NCBI RefSeq assembly: GCF_036088315.1
Contig: NZ_CP107996.1
Span: forward strand, 2,376,501-2,440,500
Direction: 5' to 3'
DNA from: Streptomyces sp. NBC_00344
Lineage (GTDB): Bacteria; Actinomycetota; Actinomycetes; Streptomycetales; Streptomycetaceae
Length of the DNA stretch: 64,000 nt
Part shown: piece after piece, positions 25,670-36,573 of the stretch
Position numbering within the stretch: the stretch's first letter is position 1
How the letters are laid out: every line of letters begins with the position of its first letter
Notes under the pieces: generated by a model
Told to the model about the DNA's origin: nothing
What the model saw: only the letters and a program-made list of their open reading frames with translations
The model's database searches: none
Program-made: the position numbers and the translations under genes

Positions 25670-25963
25670 CGGCCCAGCGTACCCAAACGCGATAGATCGC
25701 GACTAGCAGGATGCCGAAGAACTTGGCCGCGCGCCCGGCCGGCCCCCTGGCGTCCTGCCGGAACGCGTCCGGCACACGGTCACAGGAATCGCCGGAGGGC
25801 CATCACGGGGGTCGCAGCGGAATTCCGCCGGGCACGCCGCCCGGCGGGCCCGGCCGCGAACTGAGCCCTACCTCACAACCGCCGCGTCTCCCGGGGGTTC
25901 TACGCTGGTGGACGCTGTGCCAATGGAGGCCAGCCCGCGTCTGCCGAGTGAGGAATGGCCGTC

Positions 25964-27631
<1,668 letters not shown>

Positions 27632-27784
27632 GCCCTGTCTGAGCAGTCCGGACCCGCGACACCCAGCCGGTGCCGCGCTCCCGGGCGGAGGACCCGCACC
27701 GCCGCACGCCGGATGTGTGATCTTCCGCCCGGGACCGGGAACACCCTCCTTCAGGACGTTGCTGTCCGATGAGGAGGTACGACG

Positions 27785-29173
<1,389 letters not shown>

Positions 29174-29260
29174 CGGGCGGGCGCCCCCGGTGGAGGTTCC
29201 GGCGGCCGGCCGGTGACGCGGATCGCTGCGGAACCCGGCCGGTGCTCCTAAGATCTCCGC

Positions 29261-29926
29261 ATGACAGGTGCAGGAGGAACACATCACTGGACGCCCGGAG
29301 ACCATATTCTCTGGCGCTATCGCGGCAACGCGTCCGACACCCTGCACATCTGCCGCCCGGTGACCGTCGTGCAGGACACCGCCGATCTGCTCGCCGTCTG
29401 GGTCGCCCCCGGCACCGAGTGCGTGAAGCCGGCCCTCGCCGACGGGACACCCGTGCACCAGGAACCGCTCGCCACCCGGTACACCAAGCCGCGCACCATC
29501 GTGCGCGAGGAGTGGTGGGGCACCGGGGTGCTGAAGCTTGCGCGCCCGGGGGAGCCGTGGTCGGTGTGGTTGTGGTGGGAGCGGGGCTGGCGCTTCAAGA
29601 GCTGGTACGTGAATCTGGAGGAGCCGTATCTGCGGTGGTCGGGCGGAATCGACTCGGAGGACCATTTCCTCGACATCTCGGTTTTCCCCGACCGCAGTTG
29701 GGAGTGGCTCGACGAGGACGAGTTCGCGCAGGCCCAGCGGGTGGGCCTGATGGGCGCCGCGCAGGCGCGGCGGGTGCGGCGGGCCGGCAGGGCCGCGGTC
29801 GAGCTCATCGAGGCCTGGGGGTCGCCGTTCTCCGACGGCTGGGAGGACTGGCGGCCGGACCCGGCATGGACCGTGCCCGCACTTCCGGCCGACTGGGACC
29901 GCACGCCCGCGCGCATGCCGTCGTGA
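29261..29926 (+). CDS. DUF402 (FomD/Ntdp-like) phosphatase-like protein
   Basis: 221 residues. It matches the DUF402 barrel family: WTPGDHILWRYRG, WKSWYVNLEEP-like segment (residues near 125) and an acidic DEDEFAQAQ. Family members hydrolyse nucleoside di/triphosphates or nucleotidyl esters using divalent metals. The specific substrate is unknown. It is between fumC and the SpoIIE-type phosphatase, in the same direction. Confidence 0.8.
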   Translation: MTGAGGTHHWTPGDHILWRYRGNASDTLHICRPVTVVQDTADLLAVWVAPGTECVKPALADGTPVHQEPLATRYTKPRTIVREEWWGTGVLKLARPGEPWSVWLWWERGWRFKSWYVNLEEPYLRWSGGIDSEDHFLDISVFPDRSWEWLDEDEFAQAQRVGLMGAAQARRVRRAGRAAVELIEAWGSPFSDGWEDWRPDPAWTVPALPADWDRTPARMPS

Positions 29927-30113
29927 GACCCTTGATGCGCCCCGGGGGTTCAAACGTAGGATCGTCCTCCGCAAGACTGCGCCCTACAACCATCCAATTC
30001 AGCAGATGACCTGACCGAATGTCACTACAGGGGGGTGCAGCCATGACAGCGGGTATACGACCCCTTGAAACGGTTGCATCGCACACCTGCCCCGGACGGA
30101 CGGAATCCCTCGC

Positions 30114-31937
30114 GTGACGGAGCACACCACCTCCCACGAAGGCCGGCAGCCCACCGCTGCAAGGCCGCACGATCACACCCGCCCCCGGCAGCAGGACGCG
30201 GATGTGGCGGCCGCAGGTGCCATCCCGGCGCCTCCACCGACACCACCCGCCTCTCCCGCACGCAGCGAGGGCGACAGACTCCGGTTCGTGGGTGCGGCCA
30301 CCCGCCGTATCGCCCGCGGCATGGACCTCGACGAGATCGTGCTGGGGCTGTGCAGGGCGACCGTCCCGACGTTCTCCGACGCGATACTCGTCTTCCTCCG
30401 AGACCCGCTGCCGGTGGGCGACGAGCGGCCGGCCGTGCCGTTCGTGCTGCGGCTGCGCCGTACCGACCGGCTGCGTTTAGTCGACGAGGAAGAGACCGAC
30501 GAACCGCTGGAGCCACTCGCCGCCGAGCTGTGCGAAGTACGGTCCGGGGGCGCCCTCGCCGAGGTGCTGCGGGGTGTACGCCCGGTCTTCGGGGACTCCG
30601 CTGCCGCTCGCGCCGCGCTGCCCGAGCTGCTGGGACCGGACAGGACCGTGCCCAACGGGCACCGTACGATCCTTGCCCCGCTCCGGGGCAGACGCCGGGT
30701 GATCGGAGCCGCGGTGTTCGTCCGCCGCCCCGACAGGCCCGCCTTCGAAGCCAACGACCTGCTGGTAGCGGCGCAGTTGGCGACCCACACGGCTCTCGGC
30801 ATCGACAAGGCCATGCTGTACGGGCGTGAGGCCTATATCGCCGACGAACTACAGCGCACCATGCTGCCCGACTCGCTTCCCCAGCCGACCGGCGTCAAGC
30901 TCGCGTCCCGTTATCTGCCCGCCGCCGAGACGGCCCGGGTGGGCGGCGACTGGTACGACGCCATCCCGCTGCCCGGCAGCCGGGTGGCGCTGGTGGTGGG
31001 CGATGTGATGGGGCACTCCATGACATCGGCCGCGATCATGGGCCAGCTCCGGACGACGGCCCAGACCCTGGCCCAGCTGGACCTGCCCCCCGCGGAGGTG
31101 CTGCACCATCTCGACGAGCAGGCCCAGCGCCTCGGCTCGGACCGGATGGCGACCTGCCTGTACGCCGTGTACGACCCGGTGGCCCACCGGATCACCATCG
31201 CCAATGCCGGCCATCCGCCACCGGTGCTGCTGCATCTGGGCGGCCGTGCGGAGGTGCTCCGGGTACCGCCGGGTGCTCCGATCGGCGTGGGCGGCGTGGA
31301 CTTCGAGGCGGTCGAGCTGGACGCCCCGGCCGGTGCGACCCTGCTGCTCTACACGGACGGTCTCGTGGAGTCCCGGCTGCGTGATGTCTGGACCGGCATC
31401 GAGCAGCTGCGGGAGCGGCTCGCCACGACCGCGGGGCTGACCGGGCCCGACCACTCGCCGCCGCTGGAGGCGCTCTGCGACGACGTGCTCGACATGCTCG
31501 GCCCCGGTGACAGGGACGACGACATCGCGCTGCTCGCCGCCCGTTTCGACGGGATCGCGCCGAGTGATGTGGCGTACTGGTTCCTGGATCCGGAGGAGCA
31601 GGCCCCGGGACGAGCCCGGCGGCTGGTGCGCAGAGCACTGGAGCGCTGGGGCCTGGACGACCTGTCCGACTCGGTGGAGCTGCTGGTCAGTGAGGTGGTG
31701 ACCAATGCGGTGCGCTACGCCGAGCGCCCGGTGACGCTGCGGTTGCTCCGTACGGACGTCCTGCGGTGCGAGGTGGGCGACGACTCCCCGCAGCTGCCGC
31801 GGCAGCGCAGAGCCAGGGACACCGACGAGGGCGGTCGCGGTCTGTTCCTGGTGAACCGGCTGGCCAGACGGTGGGGCGCGACCCGGCTCTCCACCGGCAA
31901 GGTGGTCTGGTTCGAGATCGCGGCGCCACAGCGCTGA
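30114..31937 (+). CDS. SpoIIE-type PP2C phosphatase with GAF and HATPase domains
   Basis: 607 residues with a GTG start. A Pro/His-rich N-terminus leads to a GAF-like sensor domain (about 60-230). A PP2C catalytic domain follows (about 245-460; GGDWYDAIPLPG, VVGDVMGHS, LYTDGLVES), then an anti-sigma-type HATPase domain (about 485-605; LVSEVVTNAVRYA, EGGRGLFLV). Such proteins both dephosphorylate STAS antagonists and bind sigma factors, setting stress or developmental sigma activity. Codon 122 is TTA (30477-30479), implying bldA-dependent translation and so a developmental role. A STAS protein lies at 55 kb, but a link is not shown. Confidence 0.9.
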   Translation: MTEHTTSHEGRQPTAARPHDHTRPRQQDADVAAAGAIPAPPPTPPASPARSEGDRLRFVGAATRRIARGMDLDEIVLGLCRATVPTFSDAILVFLRDPLPVGDERPAVPFVLRLRRTDRLRLVDEEETDEPLEPLAAELCEVRSGGALAEVLRGVRPVFGDSAAARAALPELLGPDRTVPNGHRTILAPLRGRRRVIGAAVFVRRPDRPAFEANDLLVAAQLATHTALGIDKAMLYGREAYIADELQRTMLPDSLPQPTGVKLASRYLPAAETARVGGDWYDAIPLPGSRVALVVGDVMGHSMTSAAIMGQLRTTAQTLAQLDLPPAEVLHHLDEQAQRLGSDRMATCLYAVYDPVAHRITIANAGHPPPVLLHLGGRAEVLRVPPGAPIGVGGVDFEAVELDAPAGATLLLYTDGLVESRLRDVWTGIEQLRERLATTAGLTGPDHSPPLEALCDDVLDMLGPGDRDDDIALLAARFDGIAPSDVAYWFLDPEEQAPGRARRLVRRALERWGLDDLSDSVELLVSEVVTNAVRYAERPVTLRLLRTDVLRCEVGDDSPQLPRQRRARDTDEGGRGLFLVNRLARRWGATRLSTGKVVWFEIAAPQR

Positions 31938-32114
31938 GCGCTCTGCCGCCCCGGTGGGCCCGCAGTTCCCGTGCGGGCCCACCGCCGTGTCCGGGACCCT
32001 GGAGCCGGGCCGGGCCCGAACGACGTCCAGCTGTTGCCGACCCTGTGTGGGAAGGGTTCACTGGGGCACGCGGACGAAGCGACCTCAACCCCCTCAAACG
32101 ATGGGAGGACGCTC

Positions 32115-33581
32115 GTGAGTGAGGCATCCAAGAAGGCCCCGTACACCACGACCAACACCGGCATCCCGGTAGAGAGCGACGAACACTCGCTCACCGTCGG
32201 CCCCGACGGTCCGATCCTGCTCCAGGATCACTACAACATCGAGAAGATGGCCCAGTTCAACCGGGAGCGGGTCCCCGAGCGTGTGGTGCACGCCAAGGGC
32301 GCGGGTGCGTACGGCACCTTCGAAGTGACGAACGACGTGAGCCAGTTCACCAAGGCCGATCTCTTCCAGCCGGGCAAGCGCACCGAGATGCTGGCCCGCT
32401 TCTCGACGGTCGCCGGCGAGCTGGGCTCACCCGACACCTGGCGTGACCCCCGCGGTTTCGCGCTGAAGTTCTACACGGAGCAGGGCAACTACGACATGGT
32501 CGGCAACAACACGCCGGTCTTCTTCGTACGCGACACGATCAAGTTCCAGGACTTCATCCGCTCACAGAAGCGCCATCCGGCCACCGGACTGCGCAGCAAC
32601 GACATGCAGTGGGACTTCTGGACCCTCTCGCCGGAGTCGGCGCATCAGGTGACCTGGCTGATGGGTGACCGGGGCATCCCCAAATCCTTCCGCCACATGA
32701 ACGGCTACAGCTCGCACACCTATATGTGGGTGAACGCGGGCGGTGAACGTTTCTGGGTCAAATACCACTTCAAGACCGACCAGGGAATCGACTACCTCAC
32801 GCAGTCCGACGCGGACGCGATGGCGGGTTCGGACGCGGACCATCACCGCAGGGATCTGTACGAGTCGATCGAGAACGGGAACGCGCCGACATGGTCCCTC
32901 AAGGTCCAGGTCATGCCGTTCGAGGATGCGCCCGGCTACCGCTTCAACCCGTTCGACCTGACGAAGGTGTGGCCGCACGCGGACTACCCACTGATCGACG
33001 TCGGCCGGATGACCCTGAACAAGAATCCGGACAACTTCTTCATCCACATCGAACAGGCCGCTTTCGAGCCGTCGAACATGGTGCCCGGCATCGGCCCCTC
33101 CCCGGACAAGATGCTGCTGGGCCGGCTCTTCTCGTACCCGGACACGCACCGCTACCGGATCGGGCCGAACTACGCTCAGCTGCCGCCCAACCGGCCGCAC
33201 TCCCCGGTGAACTCGTACTCCAAGGACGGTCCGATGCGTTACGTCGCGTCGAACGCCGCCATGCCGTACGCGCCGAACTCCTACGGCGGTCCGGCGGCCG
33301 ACACGGAACGCTTCGGAGACCCCGCCGGGTGGGAGACGTCCGGCGAGATGGTGCGCGAGGCGTACAAACTGCACCGTGAGGACGACGACTGGGGCCAGGC
33401 GGGCACCATGGTGCGCAAGGTGCTGGACGACGCCGCGCGGGCGCGGCTCGTCGACAATGTCTCCGGCCACCTCCTCCAGGGCGTGTCCGCCCCGGTGCTG
33501 GACCGGGCGATCCAGTACTGGCGCAACATCGACAAGGACACCGGCGACCGGATCGCGGCCAAGGCCAAGCCGAACGGCTGA
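32115..33581 (+). CDS. Monofunctional heme catalase
   Basis: 488 residues, small-subunit clade length. The distal His is in [13 protein letters not shown], the distal Asn in [11 protein letters not shown], and the proximal Tyr in [11 protein letters not shown]. The GTG at 32115 is preceded by GGGAGG; an upstream frame to 31971 is unconserved. It decomposes hydrogen peroxide. No CatR/Fur gene adjoins, though oxyR lies 9 kb away. It ends at a strong terminator facing the PBP gene. Confidence 0.95.
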   Translation: MSEASKKAPYTTTNTGIPVESDEHSLTVGPDGPILLQDHYNIEKMAQFNRERVPERVVHAKGAGAYGTFEVTNDVSQFTKADLFQPGKRTEMLARFSTVAGELGSPDTWRDPRGFALKFYTEQGNYDMVGNNTPVFFVRDTIKFQDFIRSQKRHPATGLRSNDMQWDFWTLSPESAHQVTWLMGDRGIPKSFRHMNGYSSHTYMWVNAGGERFWVKYHFKTDQGIDYLTQSDADAMAGSDADHHRRDLYESIENGNAPTWSLKVQVMPFEDAPGYRFNPFDLTKVWPHADYPLIDVGRMTLNKNPDNFFIHIEQAAFEPSNMVPGIGPSPDKMLLGRLFSYPDTHRYRIGPNYAQLPPNRPHSPVNSYSKDGPMRYVASNAAMPYAPNSYGGPAADTERFGDPAGWETSGEMVREAYKLHREDDDWGQAGTMVRKVLDDAARARLVDNVSGHLLQGVSAPVLDRAIQYWRNIDKDTGDRIAAKAKPNG

Positions 33582-33599
33582 CCGCACGGTGTGCACGAC

Positions 33600-33629
33600 G
33601 GGGGCCCGCGGCATTCGCCGCGGGCCCCC
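33600..33629. terminator. Hairpin between the catalase and PBP genes
   Basis: A 13-bp stem (33600-33612 with 33617-33629) with the 4-nt loop ATTC, in the gap between convergent stops. Confidence 0.85.
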
Positions 33630-33637
33630 CGTCCGTG

Positions 33638-36064
33638 TCACTGCAGGTTCTGGTCGTCGTTCCCGCCGACACCGGTGTCGGTGCCACCACCGCCGTTGGC
33701 GGTTCCGGTACCGGCGTCGGTGCCACCGCCGTTCGCGGTACCCGTCCCGGCATTGGCCCCACCGCCGTTGGCGGTACCCGTCCCGGCATTGGTGCCACCG
33801 CCGTTCGCGGTGCCCGTCCCGGCATTGGTGCCACCGCCGTTCGCGGTACCCGTCCCGGCATTGGCCCCACCGCCGTTCGCGGTACCCGTCCCCGCGTTGG
33901 CCCCACCGCCGTTCGCGGTGCCCTTACCGGTGTCGCTCGGGTCGGGGTCCGGCGAATCCGACGGCGACTTGGAAGGCGAATTCGACGGGCTGATCGTCGG
34001 GCTCGGGGACGAGGTGGCAGACGGGATCTCCGTCGGGGCGACCGCGGCACCCTGGTCGGTGTCCAGGTCGAACTTGCTGGGCGTCATGTCCAGGCCGAAG
34101 GTGTACGCCGCCCAGATCTGCGCCGGGAAGCCGGCGCCGTTGATACGGCCGGTGGGGCTGCCGGCCGCCCCGCTCATGGTGACCTGCGCCCCCTTGAGGA
34201 TCGTCTTGCCGTCCACCGTGTGCTTCTTGGACGCCTCACCGAACAGGCCGACCGAGGTCACCAGGTTCGGGGTGTAGCCGGTGAACCAGGCGGACTTGTT
34301 GTTGTCCGACGTACCGGTCTTGCCCGCGACCTTCTGCTCCTTGTTCCGTACGGCGGTACCCGTACCGTTCTGGACCACGCCGGTCAGCACCGAGGTCACC
34401 GCGTCAGCCGTCTGCCGGCTCACCACCTGGTCGCCGATCGCCTTCTGCGGTGCGACCGGCGCGTGCCTCGCATTGGTCGCCGACTTCACGATCGTCGGCG
34501 TGACCTTCTTGCCGTGGTTGTCGAAGGTCGCGTAGATGCCGGCCATCTCCATCGGACTCGCTCCGTAGGAACCGAGCGTCATGGCGGGCACCGCCTGCGC
34601 CGACTTCATGGAGCTCATCCCGAGGTCGAGACCCAGCTTCCTGATCTTGTCGAGGCCGACGTCCTCACCCATCTGCGCGAACACCGAGTTCACGGAGTCG
34701 TTCATGGCCTTCTGCACCTTGACGGAGCCATAGCTGACGTTGTCCTCGTTCGGCGGTGCGAACCCCACCTTGTTGCCGTTGGCGTCGACCACCGGGCGTT
34801 TGCTGGTGCCGTCGTAATAGGTGTCAGCGGTGATCAGCTTGCCGTCCTGAGTCTTGGCCCCGGACTCTATGGCGGCCGCGAGAATCAGCGGCTTGAAGGT
34901 CGACGCCGGCTGGTAGTCGGTGCGCTTGGCGTTGCTGTACTCGTGCTTGTAGTAGTCCTTGCCGCCGTACATCGCGAGGATCCTGCCGGTGTGCGGGTCC
35001 ACCGAGACGGCGCCCGCCTGGAGGTCGGCGTCGACCGGACGCGTCTTGGGTGTCAGCTTGTCGGTCAGCTGCTGCTTGAGCGTCTTCTCGAGCGCGGCCT
35101 GCTTCTTCGGGTCGATGTTGAGCGTGACCGTCCAGCCACCGGCGTCGATATCCGCTTCGTCGATGCCCTGCGCCATCAGCTCCTGCTTGGCGGCCTTGAC
35201 CAGATAGCCCGTCTGACCCTGCAGGCCGGCTTCCGGCTTGGGCTTCTGCGGATACGGGAACTTCTGCGCGGCGCGATCCGACTGGCTGATCCAGTTCATC
35301 TCGGCCATGTTGTTGAGGGTGTACGCCCAGCGGTTCTTCACCAGCCGCTGGCCCTCCGGGGTCGCCGATGACCAGTCGTACTGGCTCGGTGCCTGGAGCA
35401 GCGACGCGAGATAGGCGCCCTGAGAGACGTTCAGCTTCTTGGCGTCGATCCCGTAGTACGCCTGCGAGGCGGCCTGGATGCCGAAAGCCTGACGCCCGAA
35501 GTAAGCGGTGTTGATGTAACCCTCGAGGATCTGGTCCTTGGACTGCTTCTGGTCGAGCTTGAGGGAGATCACCAGCTCGTTGAGCTTACGGGTCACCGTC
35601 TGGTCGGACGTGAGGTAGTAGTTCTTGACGTACTGCTGGGTGATGGTCGAGCCACCCTGCTTACGGCCCCTGAGGGTGCTGTAGAGCCCGCGGGCCGTGC
35701 CCTTGAAGTCGACGCCGTGGTCCTTGTAGAAGGTCTTGTTCTCCGCGGCCACGAAGGTGTGCTGGACGTCCAGCGGCACGTCGGCGATCGGGACCTTCTC
35801 GCGGTTGACCTTGCCGGTGCGGGCCAGCACCTTGCCGTTGCTGAGCTTGTAGACGTTGCTCTGCAGGTCGGCGTCGGCGTTCGCCGTCGGCACGTCGACG
35901 TACAGGTAAAGCGCGAAGAACGCGCCCATCGCCAGCAGGCAGAGCCCGAAGAACGTGCCCAGCATCTTCTTCCAGGTGAAGAGCCGGCGTATGCCGCCGC
36001 CCTTACTGGTCTTGGCCCGGCGCGCCCCGCGCTGCCGGGCCCGTCGCTCATCCGCTCGGCCCAT
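33638..36064 (-). CDS. Class A penicillin-binding protein (transglycosylase/transpeptidase)
   Basis: 808 residues. A basic cytoplasmic tail, one transmembrane segment (TFFGLCLLAMGAFFALYLYV), a GT51 domain (AAENKTFYKDHGVD, QGGSTITQQYVKN) and a transpeptidase domain follow in order. Transpeptidase motifs are ASTFKPLI (nucleophile Ser), NDSVNSVFAQ and VAGKTGTSDNNKSAW. It polymerises and crosslinks peptidoglycan outside the membrane. After a Ser/Pro linker the protein ends in a repeat tail rich in Gly, Thr, Asn and Ala. The ATG at 36062-36064 has GGAG upstream. Confidence 0.94.
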   Translation of the reverse strand: MGRADERRARQRGARRAKTSKGGGIRRLFTWKKMLGTFFGLCLLAMGAFFALYLYVDVPTANADADLQSNVYKLSNGKVLARTGKVNREKVPIADVPLDVQHTFVAAENKTFYKDHGVDFKGTARGLYSTLRGRKQGGSTITQQYVKNYYLTSDQTVTRKLNELVISLKLDQKQSKDQILEGYINTAYFGRQAFGIQAASQAYYGIDAKKLNVSQGAYLASLLQAPSQYDWSSATPEGQRLVKNRWAYTLNNMAEMNWISQSDRAAQKFPYPQKPKPEAGLQGQTGYLVKAAKQELMAQGIDEADIDAGGWTVTLNIDPKKQAALEKTLKQQLTDKLTPKTRPVDADLQAGAVSVDPHTGRILAMYGGKDYYKHEYSNAKRTDYQPASTFKPLILAAAIESGAKTQDGKLITADTYYDGTSKRPVVDANGNKVGFAPPNEDNVSYGSVKVQKAMNDSVNSVFAQMGEDVGLDKIRKLGLDLGMSSMKSAQAVPAMTLGSYGASPMEMAGIYATFDNHGKKVTPTIVKSATNARHAPVAPQKAIGDQVVSRQTADAVTSVLTGVVQNGTGTAVRNKEQKVAGKTGTSDNNKSAWFTGYTPNLVTSVGLFGEASKKHTVDGKTILKGAQVTMSGAAGSPTGRINGAGFPAQIWAAYTFGLDMTPSKFDLDTDQGAAVAPTEIPSATSSPSPTISPSNSPSKSPSDSPDPDPSDTGKGTANGGGANAGTGTANGGGANAGTGTANGGGTNAGTGTANGGGTNAGTGTANGGGANAGTGTANGGGTDAGTGTANGGGGTDTGVGGNDDQNLQ
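33686..33928. repeat. 36-bp tandem repeats encoding the PBP C-terminal tail
   Basis: About seven in-frame units encode GTGTANGGG followed by A/T and NA/DA, 12 residues each, ending just before the C-terminus. Third-base differences between units show that the protein sequence is conserved, yet the high DNA identity allows copy-number change. It is an extracellular flexible tail. Confidence 0.88.
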
Positions 36065-36302
36065 CGCTCTGTGACTCCGCCTTCTACTCACCCAGGTCAG
36101 CTGACGAAAGCTAACACCGCACCTTTGGACACAGGACGCCACACCGGTGCTTTGTCTTGGTGACAATCAGCACCCGTCTCTCAGGAGACGACGCCCAGGA
36201 GCCTTGCAAGGTTGCCGTATCCGGCCGATCTTTCCTACACATCTCGTCGAATTAGGGCGAATTCGACACTAATGTCACGACCATTTTTTACTATGCGCAC
36301 TT

Positions 36303-36323
36303 GGTATACACAGGAGGTATACC
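36303..36323. promoter_or_regulatory. GGTATAC-N7-GTATACC operator over the ribosome site
   Basis: A perfect 7-bp dyad whose centre holds the AGGAGG (36312-36317) of the following small gene. Upstream sequence (36230-36300) is AT-rich. The PadR protein encoded downstream is the obvious candidate ligand. Confidence 0.6.
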
Positions 36324-36325
36324 GG

Positions 36326-36511
36326 GTGCGTATAGTCGTCGACATGCCATCCCCGCCTTCGTTGCTCAGCGCAACCGGCCTCCACACGACCTACGGTCCG
36401 ACCCCGGAACTGGCCGGAGCGGACTTCGCCATATCCTCCGGCGAGACCTACTCCGACCGCGAGATCGTCGTGCGCGACGGCAGGTCCCGCGACCTGGAGC
36501 ACATCGGATGA
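36326..36511 (+). pseudogene. Internally deleted ABC-transporter ATPase remnant
   Basis: A 61-codon frame with excellent AGGAGG 8 nt before its GTG. Residues 13-42 or so match the N-terminus of the intact ATPase at 39.4 kb (YGPTPELAGADFAISSGE against YGPTPALDGASFSVHPGE). The last 20 residues (YSDREIVVRDGRSRDLEHIG) match its C-terminus exactly. About 175 residues between are gone, including Walker A, signature and Walker B. It cannot hydrolyse ATP, but it keeps its start and the overlapping stop/start with the permease. It may therefore survive as a leader for coupled translation of the permease. Confidence 0.85.
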
Positions 36512-36573
36512 GCTGGACCCGGGATCTCACGATGGGGGCGAAGTTCGCCCTCGGCGGTGGCCGTGAGGGCTGG
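36447..36573. repeat. 127-bp block repeated at 40029-40155 (copy 1)
   Basis: 125 of 127 bases are identical to 40029-40155. The block spans the end of the ATPase frame, the ATGA overlap and the first codons of the permease. Flanking permease sequence is far more diverged, so this block was recently converted or is the recombination joint. Confidence 0.9.

Noticed and set aside
33686..33928. Regular 36-bp repeats as a CRISPR array
   Set aside because: Units are contiguous without spacers and in frame with the PBP coding sequence.
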